From assembly GCF_958979055.1 (NCBI RefSeq), contig NC_084899.1:6855001-6919000 (forward strand): a DNA stretch of 64,000 nucleotides, given 5' to 3'. The position numbers and the translations under genes were made by a program. The notes beneath the pieces were generated by a model. The model did not search any database and was not told the origin of the DNA. It saw only the letters and a program-made list of their open reading frames with translations. The DNA comes from Alnus glutinosa (Eukaryota > Streptophyta > Magnoliopsida > Fagales > Betulaceae). This document shows positions 60,113-64,000 of this stretch, piece by piece (the stretch's first letter is position 1; each line of letters begins with the position of its first letter).

Positions 60113-62206
60113 TTTTTAAAAAAATGGTAGCTAAAATAGAAAAAAGTGAGATTCTTAGTTAAAACTTGGCTAACGTTTAGTAGGGCTAACAATTTTTGAC
60201 ATGACCCACGAACCCGACACAAAATTATAGGGTTAGAGTTTGCCATAAACGGGTTCAGGTCAACCCGTTTATGATACGATTAATAAACGTCTTAAATGGG
60301 TCACCCTGCTTGACTCACAGGTTGACCTGTCTGACCCGTATCTTTGTTTTTTTCCTTAAAAAATATACAATAAAACATCAAAACTCTAAAACCTAAAGAA
60401 GAGTAGAACTTATAATACTCTCAAACTCTTCACTCTTCTTTACTTCACTTCAATCTCTTCTTTCCCTTCATGTTTTCTTGCCTACGCTCCTTTTTTTTTT
60501 TTTCTTTTTCTTTTTCTTTTTTTTTTTTCCTCATTTTCATGTTCAGGTCAGATGGGTCGGTTTAGGTCAAACCGACACGACTCGTTAAAATAAACGGGTC
60601 GTGTCGTGTCATTTCAACCTGTTATTTAAGTGGGTCCTGTTACGGTAAAGGGGTCTAACCTTTTTAGCTAAACGAGTCGTGTAGGGGTTGACTCTTAACG
60701 GGTTGACCTGAACCCGACACTGAACCCGTTGACAAATTGCTTTTATCCTCTAGCTAGGATTGAATTCTCTCTAGATTGAAAAAAAATAATAAAAATAAAA
60801 GTCTATGTTTTATTTTTCTTATGAAAATTCAAAAAGAAAAGATTTTAAGAATAAGAGAATAGGGAAAAACAAAGCATAAATAAAAAAGATAAGTGATCCT
60901 TATGTAAGTGATTAATCCCGAATAAAAATCATAAAATCTCCATCTATATCTAGTGCTTAACGATGATAGGACTTGAAGACTGCAGAGGCTAACTCTTAAG
61001 TTTACGCTTGGTACGCGAAATGACTATTCCATTAGAAAAAATGAATAACTTTTTATTAGGAATGGAAGAAAGAAGAATAGAATAACCTTGGTGTTAGAGT
61101 ATATGATTAGCATTTAACACTTGGAATATCAATTTTCATTGCCTAATTTGAGACGAATAACTATTCCTTAATTTAAGGAATGGTCATTCTCTCATGGGTA
61201 ATGGGAATGCCTATTCCAAGGCTATTTCATTCCACATTCATTTATTTTCAATAAAAACCATTCATTTTCGTAATGTAATAGTAATTTTGTGTACTTAACG
61301 TAATCTAAGTATTTAGAACTTGAAAATAATGAAACACACATGTAGAGCAACCACATAAGAACCAGGGGACTTATGGTATTCAAACACGGGCATTTACTGA
61401 AGCCATATGTCCGGACATGAAGGCTGATGTTCGAAGATGCCATTGGTCCGAGAGCACATGTTTCTTAACATTACCCACATGCCTAGGTCATAAAGACATC
61501 ATTGAAGTTGATATTCATACATGATTGAGGTCTAAAAGTGCATGTTCCCTACCATGTTTGCTGAGTTCAGACATGAAGGCATGATTAAGAATGAAACACT
61601 AATCATGTCCAAACATTGCAATGCAAAACTTAATCCGACTTTGATTTAAAAGGCTGGTTTTGTTCATTTGTTTGGAACTCTCTCCTGCATATTTTCCAAG
61701 ACCGTTCATAGGAGTCCAGAGAGACTTTTGGTACCAAGCAATGTTCTTAGTGTGTTCATACGCAAGGTGCTTGGAATAGTGTGCCAATAGATTGTTTGCA
61801 TGAAATGAAGACTCCTGGAGTATAAATCAACCACGGTTTTGCTACATCATCATTCATCAACAAAAGTCTACTAGTGAAAAGCTACAACCTGGTGGGGAAG
61901 CAAGGAGGTGATTGAGGAGCTCATCAACACGGAGAGTCTAAACATTACAAAGGGTTATAAGGGTCTTTGTCTGTGTATTATTTTTCTAATAGTGATTTCT
62001 TAGGTTTGGTTGTCATTAAGAGGTTTTACCTTTGAGTGTCAAAGGGTTCTCTCTTTATCAACATAAACTCTTGTGTTGACGTGTTGTTGAATTATTGTTC
62101 GTTTGATAATTGTTATAACTATATAATTATATTTGATAGCATCTAATGCATTGTCATTGTTTAGATATTCTATTTGGGAGGTCTAAGTCTTTTTTTCTTC
62201 AATTGG
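60113..62206. other. Intergenic, repeats only
   Basis: 60180-60740 holds a palindromic GGTCAACCCGTT/AACGGGTTGACC repeat. About 61005-61260 looks like a foldback sequence with GACTATTCCATTAG/CTATTTCATTCC-type ends. No gene recognised. Confidence 0.45.
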
Positions 62207-62380
62207 CACTACAAAAAAAACACAGCATTTAGCAACGTTTTAGTTTGAGCCGTTTCATGTAAACGAAATAAAATATAACGTCGTTTATTATTTAGATGAC
62301 CCTAATTTAAAATTAGTGACGTTTGAACAATAAAAATCACAAAAAAGTGACGCCGTTTATGAAACAAATTCAAATGACTT
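62207..62380. mobile_element. Terminal fragment of a CACTA-type transposon
   Basis: Begins CACTACAAAAAAAACACAGC, the usual plant CACTA terminus, followed by subterminal ACGTCGTTTA, GTGACGTTTGAA and GTGACGCCGTTTA words. The copia LTR follows at 62381; the other end is not in the window. Confidence 0.6.
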
Positions 62381-62684
62381 TGTATTTTCTCTCAATGAAT
62401 AATACAACATTGTCCATCAACTTATATACAACAGAGGTTTCTAACGTTACACAGGAATATACAAACGTTACACAAGGATTTATGGAATAGTTACTGTTCA
62501 CACAAGGTAACACGTTATAGAGAGGGAACGTCTTTAGGGTTGTTACTGCTTTGTCTCTTCTTTTTCGCCAGAAGTAACGCTAGCCAAGTGTATTGTTGTT
62601 CCATGATATTTGTTGAGTGTGATTGATTGCTGAGTTGTAGCATTTGCATTGCTATCTAATGGTGTGGAGAGAGGTTTACTAACA
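62381..62684 (-). repeat. Copia 3' LTR
   Basis: On the minus strand it starts TGTTAGTAAACCTCTC right after the polypurine tract GCTTGCGGGGGGA and ends GAGAGAAAATACA, so it has TG...CA borders and is 304 bases long. The partner LTR lies beyond 64000. Confidence 0.8.
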
Positions 62685-64000
62685 TCCCCCCGCAAGCTGA
62701 AAGAGGGAGAAATCACCAAAAGCTTGGACTTCAAAAGTGCAAAGTGTGCAGAGGATAGACACTTTGTAAATATATCAGAAACTTGATCATGTGTAGAAAT
62801 AAACTTAACAGAAATATCACCATTGATGACCTTCTTACAAATAAAATGGTAGTCTAACTCAATGTGCTTTGTATGTGCATGATATACGAGATTGGAAGGA
62901 AGGGCCAAGGCATTGACATTGTCACACCAAAGAATGGAGCTTCAGGTAGAGAAACACCCAGTTACTTTAATAACATACATAACCAGTAAAGTTCAACCGT
63001 AGTATGAGCCATGGCATGGTAGTCAACTTCGGTGCTAGACCGAGATACCACATCATGTTTCTTGGTGGACTAGACACCAAGGATTTAACAAGAAAAAATC
63101 CAAAACTAGAAGTGCTACGACGATCATCCAGGTTGCCTGCCTAGTCAGAATCACAGAAGACTTGTAATTGTAAAGAGCCTTTGGAGTAGAACATGCTATG
63201 ATTTATGGTGGCCTTCAAGCACCGGAGAACCCTCTTAGCAGTTGTCCAATGGGCAGTAGATGGAGAATGCATGTGCTAACAGAACTAGTTGACAGAGAAG
63301 GGAGAAAGACATTAGAGACATCTAATTGCCAAATATGCCATTGGAATCAGACTGCAAGAGCTAAAACAATGTGAATAGTTGATAGTTTAATAACAGGACT
63401 TAATGTATCATTGTAATCAATACCACATTTTTTTATCAAAACCTTTAGTCACCAACCGTGCCTTGAAGCGATCAATGGAACCATTAGCACATTGTTTAAT
63501 CTTGTTTACCAACTTGTTCCTAATGATTTTGTGAGTAGTCAAGCGAGGTCAAAGATTCCAAGTACTATTGGACATGAGACCATCGAATTCTAGAGCCATT
63601 GCAACTATCCACCGAGGATCAACAACAACTTTGGAGTAACAAGTAGGGGCCATCTTGGTGAGAGTGGTATGTAATGCCACTGGTGGATGTCGAGAGGTAT
63701 AATAAAGGTGGAAGTCAAAGAAGTTTTGGGGATGCAAAGTTCCTGTTTGGGATCGGATAAGCATAAAATGCTGTCATGGGGGAGGACTAAGGGAGGAGAG
63801 GTCTGGGAAAGGGATTGGGTTGGGAGAGGATGAAGCAGTTGGTGTGGCGGGGTCAGAGGCTAAGTGCGAAACAGATGAGGGAGAAGGACTCGTAGATGCT
63901 GTGTCTGAGGTTGGTGGAGAGAGGGATGCAGAAAGAGGAGAGAAGGACATAGTTGTGCTAGTCAGAGGAGGTAAAGTAGGTGTGATTGAGGGAGATGGGA
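62543..64000 (-). pseudogene. Copia pol remnant with internal reverse-transcriptase deletion
   Basis: Minus-strand translation from the window end shows, in order, a Ser/Pro-rich linker, DPRWIVAMALEFDGLMSNST, a KIKQCANGSIDRFKARLVTK block and a QLDVSN-like block near 63330. It then jumps to the RNase H part: CDNVNALALPSNLVYHAHTK, HIELDYHFICKKVINGD and KFISTHDQVSDIFTKCLSS. The middle of the reverse transcriptase, including the catalytic DD region, is missing, and several stops and frame changes occur. The last open stretch (62543-62908) runs into the LTR. The element continues beyond the window. Confidence 0.85.

Overview
This is a plant nuclear genome window, almost certainly from a eudicot. 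Genes are split by GT-AG introns, intergenic DNA is AT-rich, and several proteins match Arabidopsis-type chloroplast proteins. The remaining DNA is dominated by plant transposon families (MITEs, copia, LINE, SINE, hAT, CACTA). The species cannot be fixed from sequence alone; the style of the repeats suggests a woody dicot, which is only an impression.

Gene order: the last exons of an unidentified gene (213-877, +); an FkbM-family methyltransferase-like membrane protein (3730-5787, +); a plastid DUF3119-like protein (10812-13712, -, eight exons); LL-diaminopimelate aminotransferase (17079-28933, +, ten exons, 461 aa); a decayed PPR gene (31352-32979, -); a GT14 glycosyltransferase fragment (37471-37680, +); BSD2, a DnaJ-type zinc-finger Rubisco chaperone (40264-42954, +, five exons); plastid heme oxygenase 1 (46109-49588, -, four exons); and a class III peroxidase (52949-55237, -, four exons). 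I assembled the exons by hand from splice sites and reading phase. All joins keep frame.

Between and inside the genes lie many mobile elements. Several have target-site duplications that can be read directly. Two 0.84-0.90 kb foldback elements with 9-bp duplications (2526-3366 and 7998-8900) have very GC-rich modular centres. Smaller MITEs at 14.6-16.9 kb and 39.8 kb also have 9-bp duplications and are nested up to three deep. A hAT-type MITE (8-bp duplication), two LINE copies and a SINE sit inside introns of the aminotransferase gene. A copia-like element with minus-strand LTRs spans 6.95-10.56 kb. A rearranged LTR element with inverted gag-like arms spans 33.0-37.4 kb. A CACTA-like end and an internally deleted copia element occupy 62.2-64.0 kb.

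Four of the intact genes (DUF3119-like, DapL, BSD2, HO1) encode proteins predicted to act in the chloroplast: lysine synthesis, Rubisco assembly, tetrapyrrole/bilin synthesis and an uncharacterised plastid function. They are independent transcription units, not an operon. I found no rRNA, genuine tRNA gene, CRISPR array or phage element. The best leads for something undescribed are the GC-cored 9-bp-TSD foldback family, the nested MITE stack, and the uncharacterised FkbM-like and DUF3119-like genes.
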